DNA from: Pochonia chlamydosporia 170
Lineage: Eukaryota > Ascomycota > Sordariomycetes > Hypocreales > Clavicipitaceae
Reading direction: 5' to 3'
Assembly: GCF_001653235.2 (NCBI RefSeq)
Contig: NC_035790.1
Span: 5,084,001 to 5,148,000, forward strand
Length of the DNA stretch: 64,000 nucleotides
Shown here one piece after another: positions 1-14,479 of this stretch; the stretch's first letter is position 1, and each line of letters starts with the position of its first letter. The position numbers and the translations under genes were made by a program. The notes under the pieces are model-generated. The model ran no database searches and was not told the origin of the DNA. It saw only the letters and a list, made by a program, of their open reading frames with translations.

Positions 1-1020
1 GTCAGGTAGTTGGACACGAGCAGATTGCCCGAGCTCTGACTAAAGACGGCAGTGGCAAAGCAGAGACCAATTCGCTTCAGGTTGGGGGCAGATGAGAAGA
101 ACTGTTTCCATGTGATGTTTTGCTCGGCCTCGCGTGAAATGACTTCTTGAATTTCGGCAAACTCGAAGGCGACGACGGGCGAGTGCGGGTCACACTCGCC
201 GTGGTATTTGACCAAGATTGCCTTTGCTTCTTCCTTCTTGCCCATTGCGACGAGCCATCGAGGCGATTCGGGGGAGAAGAAGATCAATGCGAGCTGGTAG
301 GCAGACGGGACGATTTGAACAAGAGTAGGCAGCCTCCAAGACCACTGGTTGGGGATCCGGAAACAGCCATATGTCGCCCAAGCGCCGATAACATATCCCA
401 ATACAATGGAAGTGTTATAGAAAGTGGTGACTTGGACTCGCTCCTTGGGATGGCTCAGTTCGGTGACCAAGACGGCGGCAGTCATCTGGACCAAGCCGCT
501 TCCAAAACCAAGGACCATCTTGCCACCAATGTACATATTTAGCGAAGTTGCAAAGAACTCAATCAGAACTCCGATAATAATGACGAGCGAGCCCAGGGCA
601 GTCGGCACACGACGACCAAACTTGTCGCCCAGCCAGCTCAGCGTCAGGAACGGAATCACACCACCAATAGCGTTGGAGGCGCCAAAGAATCCAAGCTTTG
701 AGCCCGTTGGATGGCCAAACCGTTCTTGCCAAGTGGGCAGAACCTGCATGCCGTTGGTCATGGACTAACGATGCATCTCTTGTTAGTTGTATGCACAAAC
801 CACGCTTGATGATGCCGTCGTAGTAGCGAAACTGGAAACAAAAACTGGAACTAGGGGAGACACTAACCCCGTCGATGCCAAGAGCGGCACTCGTGAAGAG
901 CGACGACGTGAGAAGGAAGTAGAGCAGAATGCCATTTCTTCTCTTCCAAAACGGAGGGATTGACTTGAGGTCAATTGGAGGCGCGATGCCGTCTGCGGTG
1001 TGAGCAGCAGCGGGAGCCAT
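1..1020 (-). CDS. MFS sugar permease, lactose/cellobiose type (partial)
   Basis: Integral plasma-membrane sugar porter of the major facilitator superfamily, closest by eye to fungal lactose/cellodextrin permeases (LacP/CRT1-like). Exon 1 is 1020-868 and exon 2 starts at 764 and runs off the left edge, giving about 305 N-terminal residues of a family that is usually 520-550 long. The loop motif GDKFGRR follows TM2, and PESPRWL precedes the central loop; both are hallmarks of the sugar porter family. The start is the first ATG of the open frame, followed by a short cytoplasmic tail. It is divergent from a GH1 beta-glucosidase, the usual arrangement for beta-glucoside or lactose uptake followed by intracellular hydrolysis. 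The C-terminal half is outside the window, so substrate cannot be judged. The family is sure; lactose/cellobiose specificity is inferred from neighbours and overall resemblance. Confidence 0.88.
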
Positions 1021-3289
<2,269 letters not shown>

Positions 3290-3568
3290 CATGGCGATGG
3301 TGGTGCTTCGTCTCATTTATATACGCATTTCATGGAACACGGCTGCACAGGATGGAGGAATAACAGGGGAACAATGTACAAGCTACAAATAGAATGAATG
3401 AATACATCAATTTGACACACAATCTAGTACGAGTAAACCCTGGAATGAATATGAAACCTACAAAAACAAATACATGAGAACGCTCAAAACAGCGGTGTTG
3501 TACATAACTCATTACTCGCAATTCGCAAACTCCCGAACAGCACGCTGACCACACCAATCTCCATGTCC

Positions 3569-5678
3569 TTACATGGCCCAAGTTGACGTGCTCTTCAGAG
3601 CATCCGAGGCCTTGGAATCAAGCCTCGTCAAGATATCCAGCAATACACTAAAGTCACTTCTCGCCCGCGCCGCCAGCGGCGACGCCTGGTTCCGATGAAT
3701 AATAGACAGCAACGTAGCCCCAATGAGCCGTATCTTTTCAACCTGCCAAGATATCAGCATACGTCAGTATTGAAGCAGAAATGTGTAATACATACATATG
3801 GCTCGCCATTGACCTGCAGAGACCAAAACGGCGCTTCGTGCATCACTCTCAGCATATCTCGCACAATTTCCGTCTTGCGCAAATCAGCTTGTTCAGCGCC
3901 GGGAGCGAAAAAAGCAATATCCTCGAACTTCTGGGTAATCACCATGCGGAGACAGTGAAACGAGACCTGGAGATTGGCGCACTGGATTACAAATTGTTTT
4001 GCTTCGGTGATGGGCGCTCCGCCGTTGGCGACGGACGCGAATGTATATGACTGCAGGTACGGGGGCAGATCATCCATACAGGTGATGAACTGTACGAAGA
4101 GTGAGTCCAGGCGTTGTCGTTCGGGTTCCGTTAATGCCTGGGTTGGCGGACTTGCGGTACTGTAGTCTATGGCCTTTTGGTCCTGGAAGAGTCGTACTTG
4201 GATTAAGAGATCGGAAGCGGCTTGCCATAATTTGAGATTTGCGTTGAATCCAGCTATGAAGTTTCTTCCGTGGGTGTCAGTAGGGGTTGTGACGTCGGTG
4301 GTAGTTCCTATAGAGGCCGATCGGTTGTCCATTCCGGTTGGATATGCTGTCGTGACGCCCGTTTCAAAGGAATACTTGTGCATGGTTATGGGACGATTGT
4401 TCAGAATGGCGGCTGATTTATCGCCCATATACACTATCCAGAAGGCTCGACGGCGTAGCTCAGCTTCAACCGGCGGGAGACCTTCCAATGAAGTCTCATC
4501 GTATAACCTCATCACTTGGGCCAGTCGTGTGGCCTCTCCAAAGATGTGCCATGAGTATTTGGGCTTTCCTGCTGCGTGGACGCAGTTGGAGTGAAAGTAC
4601 CGAATGGTAATGGAGTTTGCGTTTGGACTTTCTAAATCAGCCTCCAGATAGCTGTTCAGACAGTCTCTTGACGCTTGGAGGAAGAGGTCAGCCACGGTCT
4701 CGCCCTCGGGAAACAAGTCCTTTGGCAAGAGAAACGCTGCCTCAGCACAGACAGCCGTGATGAGAGTGAAGGTCGCATCGTGCCAACATCCCAACGTCTC
4801 GCCTCCAGGACCGGAGCCAACATCAGGGGAAATTCCAGGCCATGCTGGAGGATTCAAGGCGGGTAAGGTATCCGAAACTCGGTCAATGCCATTTCGTGGC
4901 GCGTTCTGTACAGTCGTGTTGGAGGACTGTGACGTAAAAATTGAAAGCCCGTCACGAAGACTTGGTTCGTGTACAAGCGGAGTGAGGGGATAGAGATACT
5001 CGAAAAAGAGGCTAAAGCATTGCTCAACCATTTGCTCAAGGCCTTTATTTCGAAGAGACAGGGCCCTGGATAAATTGCGCCATCGGCGAACCGCAGAAAC
5101 GCCGTGTACGCCAGTGGGACTTGCGATGGAAGCAAAGTCTCGCGTTGAGGTTGGAGATAGTCCGGCCGCAACGCCGAGTTGACCACCGGCAGCAGCAGCA
5201 GCAGGTTCCCATGAGGTAGTTGATGAGTTTGACGGGCTTTCAAACGTGGCGGCGGCCGTGGTGGTGGTGCGAGCAACAAACGGCGCCTGGTGTATACTCC
5301 TTCGACCGGAGAATGTCGACACAGACTCCGGAGGAATAGATGACTCGGCTCGTTTCTTGGACTTGGGCCCGCGCTTAGCCAAGGGCAAGTCAAAAGTACA
5401 GCGAACGCTATTGTCTCGGCAATGTGAGCAACTACCGGCAGCGTTGTCAAAGTCACACTGGAGGATGGGTTTGTCTCATGTTAGCAGCGAGTCAACGAAC
5501 GACGATCGACAAAGCGCCGACGGAGAAATAGACGCCAAAAACCATAGCCATAAAAAACCCGTACCTTTGCTTTCCTTCGGCGACATCGATCACACGCTCG
5601 AGTTATTGCTTGGCGCCGTGGTTTGTCCACATTCGGGGACGCAGGGCGTGGAGGCGAGCCCGGCAGCGAGCTGGTCAT
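3569..5678 (-). CDS. Zn2Cys6 transcription factor next to beta-glucoside genes
   Basis: Nuclear binuclear-zinc-cluster activator, 649 residues, exons 5678-5565, 5457-3796 and 3742-3569. The cluster has six cysteines in the order C29-C32-C39-C48-C51-C58, starting ITRACDRCRRRKAK; intron 1 falls just before the third cysteine. It is followed by a basic RGPKSKK stretch. The middle carries the fungal-specific transcription factor domain (roughly residues 150-480), including the RRRAFWIVYMGDKSAAILNN region. It sits between the GH1 and GH162-like genes, so it is a candidate pathway regulator of beta-glucoside use, in the way CLR-2 or ClbR type factors work. That assignment is contextual; I cannot tell the subfamily. 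The start chosen is the ATG directly ahead of the zinc cluster. Confidence 0.9.
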
Positions 5679-6179
5679 TTTGGCATAATGCCTTCATATT
5701 ATGCGGGCTGAATGTTGCTGGTTACCAGCGGACGGCGAAAAAGAAAAAGACCATGGAGGAATCAAGGGCCTTTCGGGATTTTATGTCGGCCAAACGCCTT
5801 CTGTAGGAACCTTTGCCACGTGGAATGAATCAGGATGATCCACACTTTTATTGCCTCCAATTCTCCGCATCCTGGCTTTCAGCTGGAGCGGGGGACGAAA
5901 GACGGAATCTGGGGGTTGAAAAGTTGGAGTAAATTATGCCGGCCGATCACCGCGGCTAGGCGGTTGTGTTTATTGGACTCGCTTACAGGTTTCTTGGCTC
6001 TCTGGTGGCAGTGTTCCTGTATTTTGCCAAAAAGAGGAGGGCTTACATGGTAATATCTTGGGTTTGGTGTTGATGCTGAGTATAAATGAAGCTTCGTGGA
6101 CGTCAAAGTTGAAGTATCTCGCAAGTCAGCGCTGCCAATTTCTTTGCAAAGTCTCAATTCAGGGTCCCTACTACCAAAA
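5679..6179. promoter_or_regulatory. Divergent promoter, Zn2Cys6 factor / secreted glycosidase
   Basis: The 501 bp between the two starts hold no ORF of note. TATAAAT at 6081-6087 lies about 95 bp upstream of the glycosidase ATG at 6180 and is a good core promoter for that gene. A GC-rich patch around 5938-5962 contains several CGG and CCG triplets, but none in a clean palindrome. Confidence 0.5.
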
Positions 6180-8163
6180 ATGAAGTCATTATTCGTGGCG
6201 CAATGGCTGGCCGCCTTTGGCTTCACTGCGACATCAGCTTTGCCGTCTACTCAATCACCCCGGGATGCCCAAACTCAGGGCAGGTCTCCTAGGTGTCGAT
6301 TTGCGGCTGACTGGTCCCAGAAAGATGTCCTTAAGAATCCAGACCGTTTCGAGTGGGACATCTTGTTTTGGGAGGGTAAGTTTCATCAAAATGATGTTGG
6401 ATACAACACCGCCAATGGCATGACGTACGATGGAACGCAGCTCGATCTTACTACAGGAGCTCGCACCGCGAAGCATCCCTTCAGTGCTGCCAGTAAAGAG
6501 GTAATTGACCTTTTCCCGCGTCCAATTACCTTTCTAACAGCGTTCTAACATATCTACCGCATCTAGGCCCTCCAGATTATGCTCTATGCACATGCCATTT
6601 CAGGAACCAAGGAAGCAGCACGCTTTCTCACTCCCGATAATCTTTCCAAAGCCCCAAAAGTTGCGGCGTCAATAATGAAGACAAAACTCCAGACTTATCT
6701 GCAGTTTAACCAGTCCAATCCTGGGTTTGGCGGCTTCCTGCCCTGGATGACAACCAGCGAGAGCCAACTATCTCCAACATGGGATTGGGTCAACCGAGTG
6801 CCTGCTTTGGACAATGGGTAAGGAGACGCAACATCGTCTTTTTAGAGAGTAAGCTAACATGGATTGTAGCGAGCTCATTTGGGCCGTGTATGCCTGTATC
6901 AATGCACTGGAGCAGAGTCGCGACCAGTCCTTCAGAGACCTCGCAAAGGGGTGGCAGAAGTGGTTGGACTATGTGAAGACAACAGCTGCTACCGTCTTCT
7001 ACAAAGGAGATGGGCACGTGTGTGCGGTGACAAAGATTAACAACCAGACGCTGCCTCTGAAGGATCCAAAGCAAGGGTACCAGTGTGAAGGGACGAGTTA
7101 CCTCGATGACCCCTATGAAGGAGAACTCTTTACGCATTTCTTGAACGCTTTTGGGGGGTTGTCTCGGAAGGACAAGGATGCACTGTGGCAAGCAAAGAGG
7201 GCTAAGCTCGTAAGCGTGGAATACAACATGGGCGGAGTCGGTCCCATCACGGTCGAACAAGGTAATTGTCCATCTCTCATCATTGTACTGCCTACGGACT
7301 AATAGAGATTCAAGGATATTGGTTCTCCAGCCATGAACCCTGGAAGGTTCTCGAGTTGCCGTACTACGATGTCGACCTTGTGAAGTGAGTGGACAATTCT
7401 TTGCCCGACGACATGCCTATTTTCTGATACTAACTCTTCCATAATAGGAGACTGTATCACAATGCAGAAAGAGCAAGAACCTGCAACTCGGTCGTAACCA
7501 AGGTCCCCGGGCTCTTCGCATCAGTGAACAACTCTACCGATCCGGAGACTGGCGAAATTATCGGCTACATCTCACCAGCTGGAATCCCCTCAATTGCAAG
7601 CCAGAAAGAGCAAGAGCATGATGTTATCACACCTTACGGCGCCTGGCCCACAATCATGTTTGACAAGGCTGTTGGGTTAGCCTGGTGGCGAAACATGGTC
7701 ATTGCAAAGAAGATGCAGAGTATGTGTCAAATCTGCATTCTATGTACTGTGATGAGGACTCTGTTTGCTAACGGTAAACTAGATCCATATGGAAGCACCG
7801 AGTCGACAAGAGTAGACGGTAAGCTGGTGTCAGCCTTGGTGACTTGGGACAGCAAGATCACAACTGTTGTCGCTCTCCTGGGCGGTGTTGGCGACCTTGT
7901 GCGTCCCAAGATGAAGCGGGATGGTATCTACAATGATTTCATCTCCATTACTCAGGTATGTCTATTTGGAATACGCCCCCAATTTTTTTTAATTTTTTTT
8001 TTTTTTTTTATTTTTTTTGCCCGAAAAGATTCTAATTTTCTGTGAATAGAGAGAGTATGGCCGAGTGTTCAAAAAGCTAAAGGGCGAGAACATTGCGCTC
8101 TGCTTGCCCAAGGAGACGGTGCCAAATGCCGGATTGAAGGATTTTACACAGTGCTCTGCATAA
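6180..8163 (+). CDS. Secreted glycoside hydrolase, GH162-like endo-beta-1,2-glucanase
   Basis: Seven exons (6180-6500, 6567-6817, 6870-7261, 7315-7384, 7448-7719, 7783-7955, 8050-8163) encode 530 residues. The ATG at 6180 begins a clear signal peptide (MKSLFVAQWLAAFGFTATSA), so the product is secreted; an ATG 28 codons upstream would bury it. The body has alternating helical segments and conserved blocks such as GGVGPITVEQGYWFSSHEPW, TPYGAWP and LVTWDSKITTVVALLGGV. By memory of the family these fit the alpha/alpha barrel enzymes of GH162 (fungal endo-beta-1,2-glucanase). GH family and substrate need a profile search. It is divergent from the Zn2Cys6 gene and lies in the sugar module. The last intron holds a long T-rich tract around 7983-8022. 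Confidence 0.75.
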
Positions 8164-8488
8164 ATTTCAGAGTAAGAAATGGAGACCGTTTAGGATAGTT
8201 CTTTTCAAATTAGAATGTGTCAAGTAGTAAATGGTGTAAGTGGGTTGGTTCATTTTATCCACCAGACGCAAGCACTTGAGCAACGAAAAAGATCGGCTAC
8301 TTCACATGCCCCACACAATTTGAGTCGGCTGTATGAATCCAGATGCAGTCTCAACTCGGTCGGGGATAAGCCTGGACATGGTCCTCCTTGATGCCACAAC
8401 TTGAGTATAAGTTCAAGCCCTAGCTTGCCACGCGCAAGATGCTTAATACGGCACTCTTGATTCAATGGCCTCATAATCGATACATGAC
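8164..8488. other. Intergenic, glycosidase 3' end to acyl-CoA dehydrogenase
   Basis: This 325 bp gap between two plus-strand genes contains the 3' end of one and the promoter of the other. I see no TATA box, repeat or small gene. Confidence 0.5.
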
Positions 8489-9817
8489 ATGATGCGATCA
8501 CGGATACTGAGACGACACCATGTCAGGTCGCTTCTTCATTCCAAACAACCATGCCTCCCAATATTACCGTCGCTATCGCAGACGAGATGCTTCTCTGTAA
8601 GCCAGTCCCGACGCATCATGGAGACAACTGGCTTCACAGAGAACCAACTCCTGGTGCGAGAGTCAATAAATCAAATATGCTCCCAATTCCCAAGCTCATA
8701 CTGGCAAGAACACGATCAAAATGAGCAAGACCCTAAGGAGTTCCACGCCGCAATCGCCAAAGGGGGCTGGCTAGGCATCGCTCTCCCAGAATCACTCGGC
8801 GGCGCAGGCCTTGGAATATCCGAAGCAACTATGATGATGCAGACAATCACCGAGTCGGGAGCCGGTATGGCAGGAGCACAAGCTATTCACGCCAATGTCT
8901 ACGCGACGCAACCGTTGGCCAAGTTCGGCACGGAGGAACAGCTCGCAGAAACAATCCCCAACATCATATCAGGAAAATGGCGAACCTGTTTCGGAGTGAC
9001 AGAACCAAACGCAGGGCTCAACACCCTCGCGCTATCAACCACAGCTCAAAAGACTAGCGACGGGTACAGCATCACCGGCCAAAAGATTTGGATTACATGC
9101 GCACAAGTAGCGTCAAAGATGATACTTCTGGCTCGCACCACGCCCAGAGACCAAGTCAAGAAGCCAAGTGAAGGGCTCTCCTTATTCTGTATTGACCTAG
9201 ATCGCGATAGACCCGGCCTGGAGCTGCGTCGAATCAAGAAAATGGGCGGCCGGGCCGTAGACGCAAACGAAGTGTTTTTCGACAACTACGACATCCCATC
9301 TTCTGCCCTAATAGGAGAAGAAGGGCGAGGATTCAAGATGATTCTTCATGGAATGAATGCAGAGAGATGTCTATTAGCCGGCGAAGCTCTGGGACTTGGA
9401 TATGCAGCACTATCAAAAGCTGCGTCGTACGCACGAGAACGAGTCGTGTTTGAAAGGCCCATTGGCATGAATCAAGGTGTTGCGCACCCCTTGGCGGATG
9501 CATATGTTAAGCTCGAAGCGGCGAAGTTGGCGACATATCATGCTGCAAGGCTGTATGACCAAAGCAAGCATGATGGTAACGTCAAACAAGATGCTGTTGG
9601 TGTTGCGGCTAATAGCGCCAAGTATGTTGCTGCAGAGGCGGCATTCACAGCTTGTGAGAGAGCTGTTCTTGCACACGGGGGAATGGGGTATGCGGCGGAA
9701 TATGATGTGGAAAGGTGGTTTAGAGAGTGTCTTGTGCCTAGGATTGCACCTGTGAGCAGGGAGATGATTTTGAATTATATTAGTGAAAAGGTGTTGAAGC
9801 TGCCGAGGAGTTATTAG
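8489..9817 (+). CDS. Acyl-CoA dehydrogenase, mitochondrial
   Basis: Single-exon FAD enzyme of 442 residues that would put an alpha,beta double bond into an acyl-CoA and pass electrons to ETF. The first about 40 residues (MMRSRILRRHHVRSLLHSKQ and onward) are Arg-rich and lack acidic residues, as in a mitochondrial presequence. The dehydrogenase core follows with GGAGLGISEATMMM, the FAD-binding CFGVTEPNAG block and the GQKIWITCA block. A glutamate in the helix GMNAERCLLAGEALG (about E292) sits where isovaleryl-CoA dehydrogenase carries its catalytic base. The C-terminal LAHGGMGYAAEYDVERWFRE block matches family usage. Substrate chain length is not evident. A CTF1/Far-like regulator gene starts 464 bp downstream, which would suit a role in fatty or branched acyl catabolism. 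Two ATGs, at 8489 and 8492, are equivalent starts. Confidence 0.92.
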   Translation: MMRSRILRRHHVRSLLHSKQPCLPILPSLSQTRCFSVSQSRRIMETTGFTENQLLVRESINQICSQFPSSYWQEHDQNEQDPKEFHAAIAKGGWLGIALPESLGGAGLGISEATMMMQTITESGAGMAGAQAIHANVYATQPLAKFGTEEQLAETIPNIISGKWRTCFGVTEPNAGLNTLALSTTAQKTSDGYSITGQKIWITCAQVASKMILLARTTPRDQVKKPSEGLSLFCIDLDRDRPGLELRRIKKMGGRAVDANEVFFDNYDIPSSALIGEEGRGFKMILHGMNAERCLLAGEALGLGYAALSKAASYARERVVFERPIGMNQGVAHPLADAYVKLEAAKLATYHAARLYDQSKHDGNVKQDAVGVAANSAKYVAAEAAFTACERAVLAHGGMGYAAEYDVERWFRECLVPRIAPVSREMILNYISEKVLKLPRSY

Positions 9818-10281
9818 TGCAAGTAGGCGATTGCGATAGATGAGAAATTATAGAAAAAAAATGAAGAAACTTCACAAAATGCAGAACTATTTTCCAATTG
9901 TATTTATTTACTAACGGCTTTAATTTTTTTTTTTTTAAAGAATCATTATGTATAAAGAGGCGTTCCTTGAGCGGAAGAGCTGGACAAGTCATGGATCCGA
10001 TCCGATGACGGCACCAACTTTCCCTGCAAATTTCGTCACCACATGCAGTCTGCCACAAGACAGACAAACTCTCACTCACCAATGCAGTCACTCACTCACT
10101 CATTCATTCACTCACACATCCTCTCACCAGCCGTCGCCACAACCATCCATCCCAAGTAACCGATGCCCTACCTTCACATGCATCCTATGTGGCAGCTGTA
10201 TCAATCCCTTCTTTAACAACTTTCATATGTAAAATCCAATGTCCTCCTGATACGAAACGCCCACACCTCCCTGCATGCGCC
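9818..10281. other. Intergenic with CACT/CATT microsatellite
   Basis: The 464 bp before the Zn2Cys6 gene contain an imperfect CACT/CATT tandem run at about 10069-10117 and a T-rich stretch near 9926-9938. No additional gene is visible. The pyrimidine-rich run lies about 165-210 bp ahead of the next ATG and may be promoter or leader sequence. Confidence 0.5.
10069..10117. repeat. Imperfect (CACT/CATT)n microsatellite
   Basis: Tetranucleotide units CTCA/CTCA/TTCA recur over about 49 bp with a few interruptions. It is likely to be length-variable between strains. Confidence 0.6.
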
Positions 10282-12709
10282 ATGCCGGCCACAACACCAC
10301 CATCCAGCCAGAAACCCAAAAAGACTCGCGCAAAGCACGCCTGTCGCGAATGCAACAGTCGCCGCGTCCGGTGCAATGTAACAGAAGTACAGCCTTGCAC
10401 GAATTGTGCCACCGCCGGGGTCAAATGCGAGGTTCTCCCCTCTCGCCGCGGCAGGTGAGCCACTCAGTGACACGATTTCAAGACATCACAAATTTCATAT
10501 ACACGATATAGAGCTACTACTAAACAATCTTTCACCAGATATCCACGCCGGTCTCGCCGTTTGGAACCGGCTCCTGCACCGGAGGCAAGCGTATCATTAA
10601 GTCCGGCACGAACCGTTGACACCAACGTGCGACCGTCGTCTAGCATCGCTGGCGGTGATTCCTATCTACCAGACGCAGAACCTAGATCCAGTCCGCCTGT
10701 CCACGACGACATAACCGCCGACGACAACCATGCGACAACTTCAGCACCATCCGCCCCAGGCACCTTGTTCTTCGGAGAGTCAAACTTCCTGACCCTCGTC
10801 CCTGGTAACGAGGCAGCTGCCCTCGGAGGCACAGGAAACACTCCCAACCAAAAACCTCGACTCACATTTCCCATCCCCGGAAGCCCGGGTTCACAATCGC
10901 AAGTTGAAGGCGCAGGAATAAGCGCCAGTACCATGCGCTACCTTCGAGATGAAGGCGCCCTCACACTTCCCGATCTGCAGACGTGTCTGCCTGCTCTCCA
11001 GGCGTACTTTACCTGGTTTCACCCCAGTTTCCCGATTCTAGATCGCGCAGAGGTGACGAGACGACTGGCAGCTATGGATATCTCTCGCTTCTTACTACAG
11101 GCCGTGCTGTTTATAGGGGCTACGTACTGCGACGACGCGACGATCTTGGATATGGGATTCACGGATCGGTCTGAAGCTAAGCGCGTTCTGTACACGAGAG
11201 CGAGATTACTGTTCCATGCGGACTGGGAAAAGGACGAGATGATACTGATACAGTCGATTTTTCTTATGAGCTTCTGGCGCGGTGGACCTGCTGATGTTCG
11301 TGATGTGAGGTACTGGCTGGGCGTGGTGATTACACTGTCTGAGTCGTATGGGCTGCATAGATCGTAGGTTTTCTTTGTGAGACTAAGTGGCCTTTTGCTG
11401 ATGATGGTTCAAGGCCGAGATCAATTTCAAAAGGCACGCATATGAATCGGATGCGACGGAGAATATGGTGGTCCATATACGTAAGTTTTGCAATAACTCA
11501 GAACGCAGTACAATGCTGACAGGGTATGTAGGTGCGAGAACGTCAAGTAGCCGCTGCACTTGGACTACCAAGTCGTATCAGAGACGAGGACTGCGACATC
11601 GAGCCTCTCAGTGCGACTGACCTCGAGTCCGAGGCATTGAGTGCTAATAACCAGTTGTTTGGGTCTTGCCAGCCCGAGCACATTACATATACTATAAAGA
11701 TGGTTGAAATCGCTAGATTACGTGAGCAATAAACCCCAATCTATCCTTAGAGTACACCGTAATAGTTAGATATTTAACTAACATTGCTAAGTCGGTCGTG
11801 TGATTGACCTACACTTTGCCCCCGGCAAGCGAGCCTCCACTGCCGGCGACGTCCAAGACCTCGACAATGCTTTAGAAGCATGGAAGGACAGTCTACCAGA
11901 TAGCATGAAGTACGCAACAGACGAAGGCAGCGAGTCCGTCTGGACATGTCTCCTACACTTGGCATACAAGTGAGTTTCTGCCCATACTTCCTAATTATCA
12001 CCCTCTAACCCTACGTAGCCACCTCCGAATCTTAATACACAGAAACAGCTTCCTCCGTCACGGAGAAGGCGACAAGAACAACCAAGTCACCGCAGCCGCC
12101 TGTCGAATAAGTCGCATCGCAGAAGACATGTCCACACACGGCACCCTCCGTTACGGCCAAATGCATCTGTAAGTCACCATCTTTTCTTCATTTAATCTGT
12201 AATTAACAAGTAGCAGGATCACGAGTCTCTTCGCAGCGCTATGCATCCACGTCATAAGTATACGTCGAGGAATGGGCGTGTCAAGACGCATTGCAGAGCA
12301 CAGAGCCCAAATGTGTCTGCTGTGTCTGAAGGAGATCCAAAAGTACTGGAGGATCAACAACAATGTGCTTGATTTGTTTCTGCAGTACCTCGATCGATCT
12401 ATCGCCGAGCGGTTGCATGCAGCTCAGACGGATGGCTCAGGGGCAGACGCGGCAGCTGGGTCGAAGCGACAGGATCCTTTTGTCGGTAGTAATGGTGATG
12501 CGGCTGGTGATGCTGCCAGAGGGGATCCGATGTTATCGCAGACTGCTGAACAGCAGCGCAGTCAGGACGAGTTGTTTCAAGATCAGTACTTTAATTTGGT
12601 GAATGGCCATTGGGAGGGCGATGATGCGTTGGGAGATTTGGGTTTGTTTTTGCAGGCGGATGATTTTTCGCCAGTCAAGGGGCTTAATTTCCTCGGTCGG
12701 TCGCTGTAG
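10282..12709 (+). CDS. Zn2Cys6 transcription factor, CTF1/Far-like
   Basis: Nuclear zinc-cluster regulator of 691 residues from seven exons (10282-10454, 10539-11363, 11414-11480, 11532-11721, 11792-11969, 12019-12168, 12217-12709). The DNA-binding domain is near the N-terminus: HACRECNSRRVRC followed by CTNCATAGVKC and the basic tail PSRRGRYPRR, with an intron splitting that tail. This form of cluster, with an Arg-rich RRGRY tail, is typical of the cutinase factor CTF1 / FarA-FarB group, which controls fatty-acid genes in other ascomycetes. The fungal transcription factor domain starts around YFTWFHPSFPILDRAEV. An acyl-CoA dehydrogenase gene lies immediately upstream on the same strand, consistent with that role, though I did not find the CCTCGG Far element in its promoter. 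The ATG at 10282 is the first in frame. It is tail-to-tail with an MFS gene, 141 bp apart. Confidence 0.9.
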
Positions 12710-12850
12710 ATGGATACGTGTCACTGTATTATAATGCATATATTGGACAAAAAGGTAACGGTACATTGTAAGGATTAAACTTTATTCGCCTGCTAAATAC
12801 ACATTGGGGGTTCTCTTCTCATCAACAATTGAAACTAGATCCAAATTTGT

Positions 12851-14479
12851 TTACAAATACCATCTAAACTCAGGTGAATTGGGACCATCGCGCAACTTGA
12901 GAGTTGGCACATCTCGAGCCTTGACCTTGACCCCGGCCTTACGGTCACGTCTCTTGTTGTCAAAGATCATGTAAAGTCCCAAAAGACCCGTAATGAGGGC
13001 TCCAGTAGCACCAAAGCAGGCCGCAGTGATGAGCGCTGGCAGGTACTTGGGGGCGTCATGCTCCTGGAAGATATTGCTGGCCACAAGACCCATGACGTTT
13101 GCCAAAGGCACACCGACGGATGTTAGGGTAACACGGCGACCCTCGTGAGCAATGTTGTTGTTGTACCATGTTGAGAGGAGGACTGACGGCGCAGAAGTGC
13201 CCCAGCACATCATGAAGGTGGCAAAGTAGGCAACTTGGATTTGGGCATGAACATCAGAAATGGCAGCGTAGATAATGAATCCAGTGAATGTAAATGCGTA
13301 GCCGAGCATGATAAACGGGAATCGGATGCGAGTAAAATCAGACGCAAACGCCAGGACAATCAACATGGCCGCGCCGGTAACGTTTGGTGCGACGGTGTAC
13401 AGGTTGGTCTTGACGGTTGAGTAGCCGAGTCGCTGGATGATTTGGGGCAAGAACAGGGCCACGGACTGGAGTGGCACACCAAGACAGACTTCGATGGCGA
13501 GGAAAGCATAGGACGAAGGGTACTTGAAGATCTGCAAGGCTTCTTTGAAGCTGAACTTCTCAGAGACCACGGAGGACGAGTCGACCTGAATACGGTGGAA
13601 GGCAAGAGACTTCTCATCTTCATTGAGGAACTTGGCCTCGGCTGCGCTTCGTGGCAAGTACCAGTAGGCAAAGATGGCAAAGAGAACGGTTACTGATCCT
13701 TCGATCAAGAAGAGATAGCGCCAGGCGTACATGCTCGACTTGATGTGGAACACACCAAAAGCGAGCAGTCCACTAAAGGCATTGGCAATGTTTGAAGCGG
13801 CATAAAACACAGCCAGTCGTCTGGCCAGTTCACCTCGTCGGTAAAAGGTCGTCAGGTAGTAAATAACCATGGGGAAGAAGGCAGCTTCCGCCATACCGAG
13901 GAACCATCGGACGGCAAAGATGCCGCTAAAGTTTTGACAGGCAGCGGTGAAGAGAGTCATGGAACCAAAGGTGAACATCATGACGGGTAGGGCGCGAGCT
14001 GGGCCATACTTCTTGCCCAACATGGCGAAGGGGGGTGCGAAGATGACGAAGGGCACGAAGAAGATGGATACGACGAGGTTGTATTGGCCGTCCTTGAAGT
14101 GAAGATCTGTCGCGAAACGGTTAGTGAGGTGTTTCTTGCGAGAATATTTTGGGGAGGTTATTATAGGAAGATGTGCATACTTTTGCTGAGACCATTGGTT
14201 TGAGCGTTGCTGAGATTGCCTTTATCAAGGGCATTAAATAGGTCTGTTGATGATGGCGTCAGCATGATTCAACAACCGCGAAATTGCCATCTCAGCGTGG
14301 TTCTTACACATAACCGCCAAAACTGGCAGGATACGAATATCAAACTTGAAGCACAAGCTGCGCTCGGCAGCGTGGTCAACGACAGCCGTGCTATCATTGT
14401 ACAAGTTATCCTTGGGACACTCCTCATGCTCATGGACATCCTTGCCCACGGCCTCGACGTCTTTAGAGGGGGCTGCCAT
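12851..14479 (-). CDS. MFS transporter, allantoate permease (ACS) family
   Basis: Plasma-membrane anion:cation symporter-type MFS protein, 496 residues, exons 14479-14308, 14243-14181 and 14106-12851. The N-terminus has the family block of a conserved aspartate and asparagine after TM1 (LFNALDKGNLSNAQ), followed by FFVPFVIFAPPFAMLGKKYG, RWFLGMAEAAFFPMVIYYLT and a C-terminal SPEFRWYL, all common to Dal5/Tna1-like carriers of carboxylates, vitamins or ureides. Exon 2 is only 63 nt. The start ATG is the one in good context ahead of a hydrophilic tail. Substrate is not predictable. It converges with the CTF1-like regulator. A TATAAAC element on the minus strand near 14663-14669 may serve as its core promoter. 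Confidence 0.92.

Noticed and set aside
10189..10281. N-terminal extension of the CTF1-like factor
   Set aside because: The upstream in-frame start is GTG, not ATG; the ATG at 10282 is the first usable start.
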